From Hydractinia symbiolongicarpus (Eukaryota; Cnidaria; Hydrozoa; Anthoathecata; Hydractiniidae), in NCBI RefSeq assembly GCF_029227915.1, contig NC_079885.1, positions 11,853,001-11,917,000 on the forward strand: a stretch of 64,000 nucleotides of DNA, read 5' to 3'. The position numbers and the translations under genes are program-made. The notes under the pieces are model-generated. The model had not been told where the DNA came from, searched no databases, and was given only the letters and a program-made list of their open reading frames with translations. Positions 1 to 13,854 of this stretch are shown one piece after another (the stretch's first letter is position 1; every line of letters starts with the position of its first letter).

Positions 1-227
1 CAATACCAGTTCCTTTTTAATCTTTTTATTACTTTAAATCTACAAATTAAGGTGAATAGACAATTTTCTGATGTAGTGCTTTTTTTTCTTTCCTGTCAGT
101 GTGCGCTTATGCGTAACTTTGTGAACATCCGCAACTCATTCATCTTCTGTGTTTTTTGAAACTCCATTTTGGTGTCTTGTAATTTTACTTGTTAAAATAC
201 TTGACGTCTTTTTGTTTCGTTCCATAG

Positions 228-1548
228 GATGGCATAGATTTAATACTTGGTAATTACGTTATTGATACGTCAGAGAAGGGGTCCGTATTCCAAGAATCAA
301 AAGGATGGAAATACATGACGGTATGTGAAGAGTATAGTCTTCAGATAAATAATCGAACCAAATCTTTTTTTAAAAAAAATTCATTTATGCTTTTACTTGC
401 TTTGTGTAAAATAGGTCTACTATCCACTTCATTTTTACTGGTGGGTCAATGTTTATTGTTAATATATTATTTTTTGCTACTGGAATTTATCAGGCATACC
501 ACAGTTTTATATTATACCTAGAGTTCCACCACTATTCATTGTTGCTTATAATAGGGGATGACTGCATTGTGTTTGTGTGTTTGGAATTCGACCATGTAAG
601 CGTTTGCCATGTATTTGTATGTGTTTTTTAGCTTCCCTTCATCCTGCTTATTGGTTTCTCCATGCTTGTTATCTGCTTACTCATACCTTCAAGTAGGTCG
701 ATTATGTTTTCTTCATTTTCCTTATATTTTTGTCGTCAGACTTTCTTTATAAAATATGCTCGAATTTGATGGTTTTCTTAAGAATATCCCTGGCCTTAGC
801 AACCCTTAGTTGTTATAAAAAGGAAGTGAATTTTCACACTAGCACTCCTAATATTGTATGGCGAATTAAGGTTAAAGTCTAGCCAAGAAAAGGTCATAAC
901 GCTCAAGCAATTGTGTCAGGGTTCATAGCGTCTGGAAAGTCGGCAGAATTATATATCCCTGACCAAGTAGTCGAAGAATGTCAGGAAATTGCTATTTTTA
1001 ATTCTTAAATTTTTTTGTAAAAACGTTATTGACGATTGATAAATTTTTCATTTTTAATTAAGTTATCCATTCATTCTGATGGTAAAGAAAAGATATTATG
1101 TTTATATTGAGTTCGGATTTTAATTTCGGTTTTTATGCCAGCATGTAAGCATCAAACTAGAGATTCATGAAGTCAGAGAAAATAGTAGACTCTACGTCAA
1201 GAAATATCATACCATTTTCAGGTAACTTGGTCAGGGAAGTGGGGGCATTTTAATTTAGATAACTGTTCCTCATCAGGTGTGAGCTAGAAAAATAAGTTAA
1301 AAAAATATCTTCTGCCGCAAATTTCAAAACATTTTACGATAAGTTATTTGCAAGTTAAAAACTGTATCCCTTACAACTAATTGTAGTTTCGCCTTCTTAT
1401 ATATTCTTTTGTTTTCATTTCAGCTGATTTTAGTCTGCAACTGACTTACATTCTGTTTTGGGCGATCGCTTGCCTAATCACACTCTACCTGGTGGTATTA
1501 TACGGAACAGAATTTGTGGACAAACCGAGATTAACAAATCGGAGATAG
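228..1548 (+). CDS. SACM1L: SACM1L-like phosphoinositide phosphatase (SAC1), C-terminal exons only
   Basis: Last three coding exons read as 228-320, 632-692 and 1424-1548 (stop TAG 1546-1548), phase-consistent, 92 residues. The first encodes DGIDLILGNYVID, matching the conserved DG(V/I)DLFLGNY segment after the SAC phosphatase domain, then a KGWKY stretch like the family's RDWKF. Exon 2 encodes a hydrophobic segment (LPFILLIGFSMLVICLLI) and exon 3 a second one (LTYILFWAIACLITLYLVVL) followed by FVDKPRL, matching human SAC1's FVDAPRL. These are the two ER/Golgi membrane anchors. SAC1 dephosphorylates PI4P at ER and Golgi membranes. The catalytic CX5R motif lies upstream of the window. The tail ends TNRR and lacks the KXKXX retrieval signal of the human protein. 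First AATAAA downstream is at 2320. Assignment is strong; exact exon edges come from splice-site reading. Confidence 0.93.
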
Positions 1549-3866
1549 GATTTTTTAGTTAATAGTATTTATCAATATTTTTAGAAATTTATAGTCAGTT
1601 GGTGTGGTCTTTTAAAAAGGTTAATGGTCACGTGGTTGTGTCATTCTACATTGAAGGCAGTTGTAACGAACTAACATGTTATCTGTAGCAGTTCTCTCTA
1701 CTCGAAACAAAACGGTGTGACTTTATTAGTCAATTGTAAAAGAGAAAGCACCAAAAATAACATTATTTATTCTCTTGTTCTTAAATTGCAAATTCTTTTT
1801 TGTGAAACTACGTTACATCAGTCTTGCAATATTTTGCAAATTAAGATATTCTCAAATGCGAATTTTTCATTTGTTGCACCCTAAAATTCTCTGTCGTGAT
1901 TGTAACTGATGTTAGTGGTAAAGTTATTACACTTTTCTTTTCACCGATATCAACCTTTGCATAACATGCATTGAGTATTATAAGGTTTGGATTCTCTTTT
2001 CAGAAAAAAACAGTTACCTCGGGCGTATTTAAAAGTTTGTGTCTTTAAAAGTAACCAAAAATATTACTAACATGGTTATTTTTAAAATTGAGGTTTAGTG
2101 TACAATCGAAAAATTATGAACATTTTACAACAAAAAAAAAGAAAAAAAGAAATTTTTATACTGTATAAAATTTTTCGTAGTCAGGTGATGGCATGCAGCG
2201 TCTTCTTTTATGTGTCTGATAACGTGAGACGTGTGAACACAGTTCAAATATTTATAAAAAGGTCTTGTACACGAAGAATGAAAAACAAAAACAATTATTA
2301 GTTAAAATTTCATAAATTAAATAAACATAAATTTGTTAAGCTGCCCAGATTTTGAAATATTAAGCAGTCAATGCTTTAACATGGCTAATCTAACCTACGA
2401 AACAGCTTTTTATAACAATAAAAATAAAATAATTCCTCATGCATTAAACCAAGAAGGTTTAATTAGGCGAAACTAAAATCTTATAAAATTTAATTATCAT
2501 GGTTAGCAACATCTTAGCGAATTTAAAACTGTATTTAAAGTTTTGCCCTTGGCAATAGACTGAAATGAAAGATTGAGCTGCTTGTAAACGTGTGCTTTTT
2601 TGGACAACGCGTTAGTGGTCCCAACTTACACAAATTTGTGTCTAATTCGTGAATACGACAGTGTCGGTAGCCAAATGCAAATATATGCGCGTCTTACTAT
2701 AATTGTTTTGATTTTTAGTATGGTTATTTTCACTAAATTTGTAAAATTTGATAGGTAGTCAATATAATGCACTTTTTATTCTATTGATTTTAGTGTTTGT
2801 TTTTTTTGTTGTTGTCCGATTTTTGACGAGAAACGTTAACTTTTGTGAATGTTCACATAAACTGGTCATTGAAAGAATCAGCCAGCTGTTTTATGTTCAG
2901 TCAACATGGAGAACTTTTGCTGCTTAAAAAGAGTTCTATGGTCAAACTTACCAACCAAAGCAGACCTTTATAGAAAAGAAAATTAGTATGTTTGCTTTAA
3001 AAAAAGTCCACAATCTGTCTTGTATTTTTCTGGCCTTCGGCAGCCTTTCTCGTTTTCTAACAGCGGGAGTATTGCTTGAACCTTTTTCTCGTGGTCTTTT
3101 TCGCTTTTTATTTGGTTATATTGGGTCATGATAGTCATTTATTGGATAAAAATGAAAAAAATATATACTATTCTATAAATCAAAAAAAATGTTGTGAAAT
3201 AAAGAATAATTAGTAAAATATTTCTGCTATATTGCGGCACCAAAAAAATTCCCGCTGTATGTCCGATTTATTGAGGTGTCCGTGTTTGGATAAATTTGCT
3301 CATTATGTTGTACTTCATTGAAATGATGCCTTTAAATAATGTTTTAAAAGACCAATTTGGTAATCACAAATTTTAAGGGAAATACTAATAGAACAACTCG
3401 AAAAACTGACTCGATGATTCAAAAAGTTAATTCGACGACTTGAAAATCTGATTTGTTGATACGAACACAGATTCTCTACAACTCGAAAGACATGATTGCG
3501 CTGCATATAATAGTGATAGTACGATGGAGACCAATCTCGTTCCAGGCCTTTCTTTTTGCTTTCTAATATCTGGCTAGTACAAAAGTATTACTTCTTTTGT
3601 TTCCTCAATCAGAAAGCGCAAAAAAGTAGCTCAGGCAACGAGATGGAAATGAAGAGAGACGCCGGTCTAACTTTTTTGGATCGCAGTCGCCGGGGACTTG
3701 CGTGGCCTCAGGGACTTGCGTGGTTTCGACAAATTACTTATAATCTGCACAAATAAAAACATTTTGGTAGAAACTGGCGGGAGATTTTCTCGTTTTTATG
3801 TCACAAAGATTCAGTTTATTTTTTTGATATTTAAGAATCAAAAAAACGCATATATTTTCAAAGAAA
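1549..3866. other. SACM1L-FEN1 intergenic stretch
   Basis: AT-rich sequence with no coding stretch I can support. It holds the probable 3' UTR of SACM1L up to a candidate poly(A) signal at 2320-2325, and the FEN1 upstream region. A pyrimidine-rich acceptor-like site at about 3834 lies 31 nt before the FEN1 start. Confidence 0.6.
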
Positions 3867-6800
3867 ATGGGTATTCATGGTTTAACAAAGTTACTAGGCG
3901 ACCATGCCCCCTCGTCAATGAAAGAAAACGAAATAAAAAACTACTTTGGTAAGACCACTCTTTTCTGCTGTATCAGTTAATATAGCCATTTTGCTACGGC
4001 TCTGCTTGCTTTTATGTTTTACTGAAGGTGTATTAATTAGTGTTTGCTTTTGAAAAGTTGGAAGAGCAAGGAGCCAGAATACCTTTAGACAAGTTTCAAT
4101 GCTTAAATATATTGTGAAGAAATAGGACAACTTATTTAGGGGCCTCATCCATACTCACATTGCCACGAGAAACGTCCAATGGACGTTTATTTTCAAAGAC
4201 ACCCACCCACGTCCACTCGTGGCAGTTATTTTTCCATAAAAAAAAACCTATCCTACAAAGGTGAAAAGCCTTTTCCGTGGTTCTTTGGGGTGGTCCCGTG
4301 TTAGGGCGAAATAGCCTGTTCCCCTTCACCTTGAATTGGATATACTAGTTGTTAGCCTGTGGGAAAAATCCACGGGTTCGTCCGTCCTTTTTATACCGCA
4401 CTGCGTGCGTCTTACTACTTGCGCCGCTAAGCTACTATTTAAGAGTGACAGGCGGACAGAAGACAGACAGTAGCTATTATTAAAAAGACTAGTCATTAAC
4501 CCGTGGACAAATCCACGGGGTCGCTCGTCCTTTATATATACGTTCACGTGAAGAACACACTTTATTCACGTGTCCCTAGAGTGAAGTCCAACTCTACATC
4601 GCTCGTTGATGGTAGTGGGCAAAAACATAGTTTCAAATTGCCACGAAAGAAACGTTTTGCACTTTGAGAGGTTCTTTTGCACCATTGCACTTTAAGAGGT
4701 ACACACAACTGTCCATTGGACATTTCTCGTGGCAATGTAAGTATGGATGTGGCCCCTTAGCTAATGTATACCGTCCTAGTTACATGATTATCTGAACAAA
4801 CAGCTGTAGCGACAATCTAGCAACTTCGCTCACAACATAACTTCATGGTTTTGACTATAAGCCATCCCTGAAAACAATTTTGCAAAAATGCCGGTGAACA
4901 AGGTGGGTGTTTGCGCCGGGTCGAGCAAAAAAAAAGAAACCATCAAAAACATCCTATTTTCGTGGTTTGCGTCTTAATTCTGTGATGTGTTTTTTCCAAT
5001 GTGAGATCCACTGGAATTATTTTTAAAGTCTATTTTATCATTAAAATGGTTGCAATACTATGTGACTTGTCTCAGATGGAGCTAGTAGCTGCTTGAAACA
5101 TAAGCTAGTTCATTTTTCTGATGCTCAAAAACCAGACTTGACATTAGGACGTGACACAAATTACTAAAGGGGATCTGTGGAGGAGAGTACACATGGTAAT
5201 GAAAAAATTTTCTTAAAAATGTTCTCTGACCTGTCTTGTTTCTTAATAATATAGATTTGTTGTATTTAATGAATGATTACAAAGATAACAATAGACATAA
5301 CAAATGACATACCCCACCACGCAAAAATTTCTTATGTGTGATCTACCCCAGTGATGTTTAGGCTGTCTGTTCTGTAAAGAGCACAAGTTAGGTGCCATTA
5401 AAAATGGCAATATGGTACATTATGGACGTAAGGCTTGGTATATCATGTCACAGCCAGTCATTGTTGTCATTGAATTAAGAAATTCAAACAATTTGGTTGG
5501 TATACTAGCTACCTTCATAGTTTTAACCACATTTTGTGAAAGACCCGACAATCCACCCTATATCAAACATAGTTAAAAAGCAATGTAACCAAAGAGCAAG
5601 GCAACATAGCCAACAAGCCAACTCAGCCACAAAGATTGTCTTAGTGCACAACAATAACGACAAAATCATAGATACAAATGGTGGACAGACCCTGAGATTA
5701 TAGAAATCAAAAACATTGCCATTGATTGTTTAAAAATCATCATAAACAGTTTCAGAAAAAGCGATAACATCACCATAGATCATTTAAAAACTATCAAAGC
5801 AATATTATTCCTGTAGATTGTTTGAAAGCCATCAAAACAGGATCATGTTCGTTTTAATAATAAAAGTCCAACCTTTTAAAACTTGGGTTCCCTTTAAGTT
5901 TAAGGAAGATAAAAACTAATATGCTTTTTTATCGATTTGTTAAATATCAAAAATCTAAAATAAATGAAGACTGCATATGTCATTCCAAAAAAATTCGCTA
6001 TTGGATTTTGACTATATATTTTAAAAGTTTTTTTTTTCAAAAATAACTTTAAACAGCAGATTTTCATCTTATTTATTTTTCTAATGTTCTGTCCTGTAAA
6101 GCTAACTCTAGGCTTTATTTAAAATGTAGTGTTGTTTTTCCTCCAATGGATTTTAGTATACACATCTCATCTATTTTTTAGGTCGCAAGATAGCAATAGA
6201 TGCTTCCATGAGTATTTATCAATTCTTAATTGCTGTTCGTTCTGATGGAAGCCAACTAACTAACGAATCAGGTGAAACTACAAGGTATATATCAGGCCAT
6301 TTCTAAAGGTTTTAAATAGGCAATAATTCTGGGTGTGCAACGCGCCTGTGATCTTCCAAATTCAAATTTCAAGTAGCAAAGGTAAGAAGAAAATTCCTTT
6401 ACATCGCAAAGTGGCTATATGAAGAGCAAGTTCCATCCAAATTCAATTTAAACCCATGTACAAAAAATTATGAGTAGAGTCATAAGGCACTTGATCACGG
6501 TATTCAACATTACAACGCTAACAGTGCTTAGAATGGATCATGCAATTTATTATAAAATAATATTCCTTACTATCAGTTTTTTACTTATATTTTTTCAGTC
6601 AATTTTTTAACTTTACTGCTCTAAAAGATGAGTATAAAAAGATTAAAATATTGTAGTATTTTTTGATATATGAAACTTGAATTATAAAATCACAAAAACG
6701 CTACGCTATAACGCTATAATTCTTTTACAGGACTCACTAATCAAACTACAGAAATTTTTACACAATCTCACATTGTTCTTATCCTTTACACAAGTGGGGG

Positions 6801-9800
6801 ATCAATCGCTGTCCAACATACAATTTCTTCCCTGCAACTTTTAACAAGTAAAAGCAAAGCTATCAGATAACCATTTATGAAACAATCAAACTATAATTCA
6901 AAATGAGAGCTTTAAACCCAACGGTTAGATTGGTCTTAATAATTTAACTTCTTGTGCAAATTAAATTATATGCATAACTTATGTAATGAACTGCTCACCA
7001 TACACATTTGAATTGCAATATTTAACCCATGTGCGTTCACCCTTTAAATATTTAAGCCATTGATATTTAAGCTTTGTATTATATGTCTAACCACTAGATA
7101 TCTTCTTGCTGTCCAACGCTAACTTCCTCACAACTAATATATAACTGATCATGACAAAAAAGATTATTTTATGTTGGTTTTTTTAGCCACTTGATGGGTT
7201 TATTTTACAGAACTATAAGAATGCTTGATAATGGGATCAAACCTGTGTAAGTTCTACTTTTTTCTAAAATCTTTACGGAAGAATTGTTTACCAAAAAATT
7301 AATTTACTATTCTGTAGCAGAAATAATTTTTTTTTCTAAATGTATATCCTGCTTACAGTGTAAACATTACATGTTTAATAAACATTAGTTGTGTGAAACT
7401 ACAGGATTATTTTATTTCTTCAGTGGTTGATAAGGGACATTTGTTCAAAAGCTTGCTTATTTAAGGTGGGGTTAAGTTGTTTTTAGGTGCTTTAAGGGAG
7501 ATTTTGCCATGGGTATTTAGTATAATAATAATAGTATAGTATTAATATTTTTTTTAGTTATGTGTTTGACGGAAAGCCACCAAAAATGAAATCTGGAGAG
7601 GTGAATTCATCTATGCACTGGTTTTTGTATTTAGCCAACATTACTGTATTTTTATGTTTTCTTGGTAATTTTAATGATTGATTCCAAATTAATTTTAATT
7701 TCAAAGCTTGCAAAACGAACCGAACGAAGAGAAGAAGCACAGAAGCAGTTAGACAAGGCAAATGAGACAGGTAAAACACTACTTCGTGTATACCTTGTTT
7801 TTTCGTGTGTTGATAGTTGTTGACATTTGCATCATCTTCTGCTGGATAAAAGTCTTTTAAAAAAATTGATTATGCTATAAATGGTAAGGTCCTGTGATAT
7901 AAATGTGGAACGAAATTAATCACAAAAAACAACAGGCCTTCTAAAAATCCTAAAAAATCCTGAAAAAATAAAATCCTCCTAAATAATCCTAAAATTTCCT
8001 GATTTTTTGCAAATACTCCTATAACAACTATTTACGAAATTCTATTTGTATAATGGATTTTTTTGTGGTCAGAAATATTTATATTCTGCATAAGTTATAT
8101 CACTATAACTTATTAATCTATTAAATCTTCTGTCTGAGAATCTGTTAACTGGGACTTATACTTTGCCTGAAATATCTTGATACTTTTTGGTATTCACCTC
8201 CATTATGATTTAATTTCAGTTAGCCATGTTAATTTCATATTTGAATATTATAAAACCTAGTTGAATGCCTCAGTGTAAAGGATGGTCGAATAGAAAGACA
8301 TGTTCAAGTCTGTTATTTGGACATTTCTACCTGTTTGTTTTTTACCTGTCATCCATAAAGTAATAATGCATAACTATTAGTATATATCCCTTTACAGGTG
8401 TCTAAAAAGTATAAAAGTTTGTTCCAAAATATTTCGCTCGAAAAAGAAAAAAATAAGTCATGGATAGTTTGCTTGAACATTTCATTTATTTTTAATAATA
8501 TTTTTTCCCTATTCTGGCAGAAATATAACTTAGAAAAATTCAATTATTTTTTATTTCCAAGGTTAGGGCGTAATTAGGAACATTTGCTAAGTTACCCTCA
8601 CTAATTCAAATTCTCCTAAAATTTCTTAAATTTTTGTATGTCATTTCCCTGCGTATTAAAAAAATCTCCTAACAAAATAGCTAAAATCCTAAAAAAGTCA
8701 TTTGCAAAATGAGTGGGAACCCTGCACATTATAATCATTGTTACTTTTTAATTTAATTTTGTTTAATTCTTTAGGGGATCAAGAAAACATTGACAAGTTC
8801 TCAAGACGTTTAGTAAGCTCTTTACTAGAATTTACAGGGTTGGTCTTTTAATGAAGAAACTTAAGTCTGTTGGAAAATTCATGAATTTTATAATCCTATT
8901 CAGTATAGTACAGTCATCCTTTTATTTAAGCTTTATTTAAAGTTATAAAAAGTAGAGGAACTTTTAATAAAAACACTTTTTGATTTCTTTTAAAGTGATC
9001 TTTCATCCATTTTGGTTGCAGCAATTTTGTATTCGTCAATATTTAAAAAAATTGGGAGTAAAAAGATGATCGAACCTGTTAATCAAAATAATCTGTAATA
9101 ATAATACGCAAAATTTTTACTTTCACATAAAGTGCTATAAGTCATCCACAAAAAATTAATTCCTGGGCATTTTTTTCTCTGACATCTCATTTATAACAGA
9201 TAACATTTTTATGATGTTATCCTTTTAGCTGCTAGGAGACCGAGCTTTAGGGCAATACCTTCAGAATGAAGATGCTTGTCATTGTTTTTTTCCAGCCAGG
9301 AGCCAATTTTAACAACCGTTTCTTCCAATACTGAGTTAGTTCTGCACATGTGGAATGCGACTGTGCATTGATATTACCATGCAGAAAAAAATGGTTGTGT
9401 TTGTTTGAATAAAACCAATGACATTCAGACATATAATAGCTAATGTATTTTAGGTGAAAGTTACACCACAACATAACCAAGAATGTAAACAGCTGCTTGA
9501 TTTGATGGGTATTCCATATGTTGATGTAAGTTGGGACTGTTTTTTCAGGATCGGCTTTCACGGAATAGAACTAGAATAAGAACGAGGATTTCAACTATAC
9601 CATATTTAGCACCGATTTCCATATTCACTTAAAAAAGAATTCTTTATGTACAGAAATTATGCTTTAGATTTTTTGTGCAAAAGTTATTATTTTAGTTTTT
9701 TTGGCAAAGAAATGACGCTGCACATTTGTGTTCTCTAAATTTTCTCCACATGTTTCAAGCTTCAGACAGGATAAGAAGCCTTAAAATTTGTAATTAGTTC

Positions 9801-12397
9801 ATAGTATTATTTTTTCATACTATTGGTATTGTTTTTTATCTTTAATAAACATTTATCTGTTGTATTACTTAAACTTAAAAACATGTTGTAGGCACCATGT
9901 GAAGCTGAAGCTCAATGTGCAGAATTGGTGAAAGGAGGCAAGGTAATCTTTTTTGTTTTTGCTTGAGTTACTTTTAATGCTCCTACCCAAAAAATTAAAA
10001 TTAAAATTTTCCTACTATCTGGTCAAAATAATTCTAGTTCATTTCTCGTAAAATAGTATTCAGTTGTTTTGAAAGATATATGGAAAACCAAATCTTCTCC
10101 TAAAAATGCGAACTTAATGCTAAGTTTTTCTATTTTGGTTCTTTTACCCAGTTTTTGCGCCAATACCTAAAATCTCCTATAATTTAAAAATACAATTTGT
10201 GTGGCTAGCCTGGCAACATGGCTTTTAAATATTTTACTAACCTGGGAACCCCATAAAGTTTTTAAGCTTCTAACTTTTGAGTGAGGTGGATTATTTTAAC
10301 CATGCTAGACATTTCTACTATTCCTTTTTTTTATTTGTTGCATTTAATAAATTTTTTAATCATGAAACACCTGGCAATCAGTAGATCATACATGAACAAT
10401 TCTATTTGTAAAATCAAACTGCTGCAAGTAAAAATTAAAGAGTACACAATTAGTGTTGTATATAACCTTATAAACGTTGCAGGTTTATGCAATGGGCTCA
10501 GAAGATATGGATTCGTTAACGTTTGGTACAAACATATTGTTAAGACATCTGACTTTTAGTGAGGCAAGGTTAGGTCAATACTTTAATTGAGTTTGAAGAA
10601 AAATAAGTTGTTCAAAAAGTATGTTTCACTTGAAAATTAAACCGGTGACTTTACTGTTTATAGACTGCGCTGATTAAGCTCCTATGTGCTTTTTGAGTTC
10701 TTGACGTTTAAGAGTGTGTGTTTTTCAAAGGTTTTTGACAGGAAAGAGATTTACACAAAGGAGAAAACGGGGGCTTAAACGATGCATAACAGCAATTATT
10801 TCCTGTCAATTTTGTTATGTCAATTTTGTTGAAAAATGTGTATGTGTGTATTGAAACGTATTTTAGTTTTTATTCTTTCATAATATTTTAATTATAGGAA
10901 AATGCCTATCCAAGAATTCCATTATGACAAAGTACTGAACGAATTGGAACTATCGAAGGAACAGGTAGTGTTTTTTGTAGTCGTTAAGTATACTACGAAA
11001 AAAACTGTGATAAAACGCAAAATAAAGTTGTCTTTATAGTTTTAATAAAAGCAGTAATGCCAGCAGAGATTCTTGAATCCTTTAAAAATTTTTGACAACC
11101 TTTGTACTATTCACTATTAAAAATGTTTTTTGTGATTTTTTGTAGCATTTCGTTATTTCTATTGTCCCTTAATTCCACTGTTAACTTATTGAAGATGATG
11201 TTTGACTTTATGATAAATGTTAAATTTTCTTTAAATTTTCCTATTTTTTGCCCTGATCTCCTTAACTCCACTTGTCAAACTGTTGCCACCCTGACCTGTA
11301 CTGTGAATAATACCAGGTCACGGTGCAATACACAATGTCTTAAATTACCTTTCCCTAATGTTGGAAGGTTTTCCATTATAACACTTTTTTTTATTTTAGT
11401 TTATCGATCTATGCATTTTATTGGGTTGTGATTATTGCGATTCTATCAAAGGTATAAAAGATAATCTTTTGTAGTGATTTAAGAAAACGAGCCTGTCTTC
11501 AAATATACCCCATTTGCTTTTAACTTGTCTTAACTTGTCTTTGAATGCTTTGTATTCCTATGTATTGATGTTTTCGTCTAGTTTTATGTTTGTTTGGTTC
11601 ATTTTTTCAACTGTGACTGATTCTAGTGACGTGTTTAAACATTACTTTTTTCTTACTGCAGGTGTAGGTCCTGTTACTGCCATAAAATTAATCAAAGAAC
11701 ATAAATCATTGGAAGAAATAGTGAAAAAAGTAGATGGAAAGGTAAACAAAAAATATTTGTAATCCTTTTTTTTTTACGAGAAAGCTCTTTATGCTCATAC
11801 TTTAATGTCAGAAAAGTTGGCGTTTTTGCGCTGATTTTTAATGTATCCCAGAATGGTCATATTGTGAGAATTTACATTATTCAAAAAACTTCTAGGAAGT
11901 GCGAGCTTTTTTTGCATATTTTACACAAAGTTACAACTCGGCGGGGCGTAGTCGCAGTAAAGGCCTTGTTATTAACCCCATCAACCTTTTACAGTGAAAC
12001 AGAAAACTTGTTATTTGAGGATTTTCGTCAAACAGGGAATTTCGTTTTGCAGAATCAATGTGTTTTTTCTATTTTTAGAAATACAAAGTACCAGACAATT
12101 GGATGTTCGAGGTAATACATTCGTGCTATTATTTTTTCTCAACGGGTTTATCTTTAATTTTAAATACAATACAGTCTTGTTAGAAATATAAATAATATTT
12201 TTGTTTTATGCGTCGTTCATGTCGGTTATGTCAAGCATTATTGTACCAATGCACTTCATTTTATATAAAGAATCAGAAAATGCTGGTGCAACTCTATACG
12301 CAAACCATGAAACTGATTTTTATGTTGATCTTAGGATGCGAGAGAATTGTTTTTAAATCCAGAAGTGACCCCGGCTGATAAAATTGATGTAAGTAAT

Positions 12398-12482
<85 letters not shown>

Positions 12483-13105
12483 TTTGTGATGACATAGTAT
12501 ATTTACTTTGAATTAAAACCTTTGAGCCTGCGTATAGATCTTTTCGTTTTGTTATATTCCAACTTACTATAGTTGAAATGGAGAGAACCTGATGAGGAAA
12601 AACTGGTTGAATATATGGTGAAAGACAAAGGATTTAGGTATAAAGCGTTTCTTAATTCGCACCTTTAATTTTATTCCATGTTAAATAGTGTAAAATTGAT
12701 TTAAAATTATTTAATTGAAATTGAATTCAAATTTTGTAGTGAGGATAGAATACGGAACGGAGCTAAGAAGATATTAAAAGCAAAAAAGACATCTGCACAA
12801 GGGCGCATGGATAGCTTCTTTAAAGTGATACCTTCCAATAAACCAGTTAAGCGTAAGGTAAGTTTAACCGTTTTCAAATATTAACTGTCGCAGAGTAAAT
12901 AAAAAAAGGGAAAGATTCCTGCATTCAAGTTGATACTTCTGGAAAAACGTTTATGAACATTTCATGTATTTAACCCATACTAGAAGTCACACGAAAATTT
13001 TGTACCATTATCGTTTCATGGATTTTTTTTTATGTTTAGAGCGAAGAAAAAACGCCAGCAAAAAAAAAGACGAAAACAGGCGGTGGAAAGTTTAAAGGGA
13101 AATGA
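3867..13105 (+). CDS. FEN1: Flap endonuclease 1 (17 coding exons, complete)
   Basis: Structure-specific 5' flap endonuclease of Okazaki fragment maturation and long-patch base excision repair. Exons: 3867-3948, 6182-6284, 7187-7246, 7558-7600, 7707-7770, 8775-8812, 9454-9525, 9892-9942, 10483-10568, 10898-10964, 11400-11451, 11662-11741, 12079-12111, 12335-12388, 12573-12637, 12740-12857, 13040-13105. The sum is 1134 nt, 377 residues (human 380). It starts [10 protein letters not shown], as required because Gly2 is buried in the active site. Metal ligands are all visible: [28 protein letters not shown] and GCDYC. The PCNA-binding PIP box is QGRMDSFF, followed by a lysine-rich tail ending KFKGK. 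Poly(A) signal at 13198. Vertebrate FEN1 has its whole coding sequence in one exon, so this structure is very different. Function should be conserved. Confidence 0.98.
4139..4756. mobile_element. PIF/Harbinger-like MITE in FEN1 intron 1
   Basis: A 618-bp element bounded by 46-bp terminal inverted repeats (4139-4184 and 4711-4756) that differ at only three positions by eye. The ends are GGGGCC...GGCCCC, flanked by a TTA target duplication at 4136-4138 and 4757-4759. A 3-bp TTA/TAA duplication with G-rich ends is typical of PIF/Harbinger. There is no transposase reading frame, so it is non-autonomous. Inside, a stem-like motif around TCCACGGG followed by a (G/C)TCGTCC box occurs twice (about 4358-4395 and 4501-4535). 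Superfamily assignment is by ends and duplication only. Confidence 0.85.
5690..5850 (+). repeat. Short stretch of the 53-bp repeat family
   Basis: About three degenerate units built on a GATTGTTTAAAAATCAT core, in FEN1 intron 1. The same core makes up the larger array at 16795-17310, so the family is dispersed. Confidence 0.6.
12404..12482 (+). repeat. (CTGT)n microsatellite in FEN1 intron 14
   Basis: About 79 bp of uninterrupted CTGT repeats, starting some 15 bp after the donor site of the exon ending at 12388. Confidence 0.97.
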
Positions 13106-13854
13106 ATTTATACTGGTTTGAAAAGCTAGTAACTACCACAGTATCCAGATCCATAGTTTCACTGAAGATGTAAATAACGACAGAGGATAATGCAGCCAAT
13201 AAATAAAAACTTAGTGGTTTTTATGTAGTCTTACTTTTATTATTTAAATAAATTGTCTATATTCGAAATCCTGTCTTGTGTAAAAAATATTGCAAATCAC
13301 ACACAAAAAATTACCTTTTGCACTGCCAGTTAGGAGGAATACAAAAGTAGTCAAAGTTAATTCCACAACCATGGTTAGGTAGTAAGAAAAATATGCACAC
13401 TGCTCTTAAACAAACATTTGCAACTGCAAAGTTATAGATACCTCGTATTTAAGTTTGTCATCACATTGCATCGGGATCATGAGGATTAACTGGGCAGTTA
13501 GGTTCACAACACAGGCATGTTCAGCAAACGCCGTTACCAATGTTACGTATGAGGGTAATTGCGTCGGCAGTGTCGAATATACATTCAGAATGCAGGACCC
13601 ACATTGTTAAGTGTTTCAAACAGTGAAGTGTCTAACTGACATAAAATTTGCAAATAGTCAATTGTAGGGGAAAACAAGATCTGTCTGATATCAGAAATGG
13701 GAACAAAACTTTTGGCTGAAGTTGCCCTTTTTTTTAAGCAAAATATTCGCTCGGCTTAACGATGCTTAAGTTATTTTGTAGGCCCAACCTTTGCTTTCGT
13801 TGTGGCTTTTTGACCGTATTCTTGGGAAGACCAAATTCGCATGTTTGCTTTTAT

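Noticed and set aside
12404-12482. CRISPR-like or regulatory array
   Set aside because: It is a simple (CTGT)n microsatellite without spacers.
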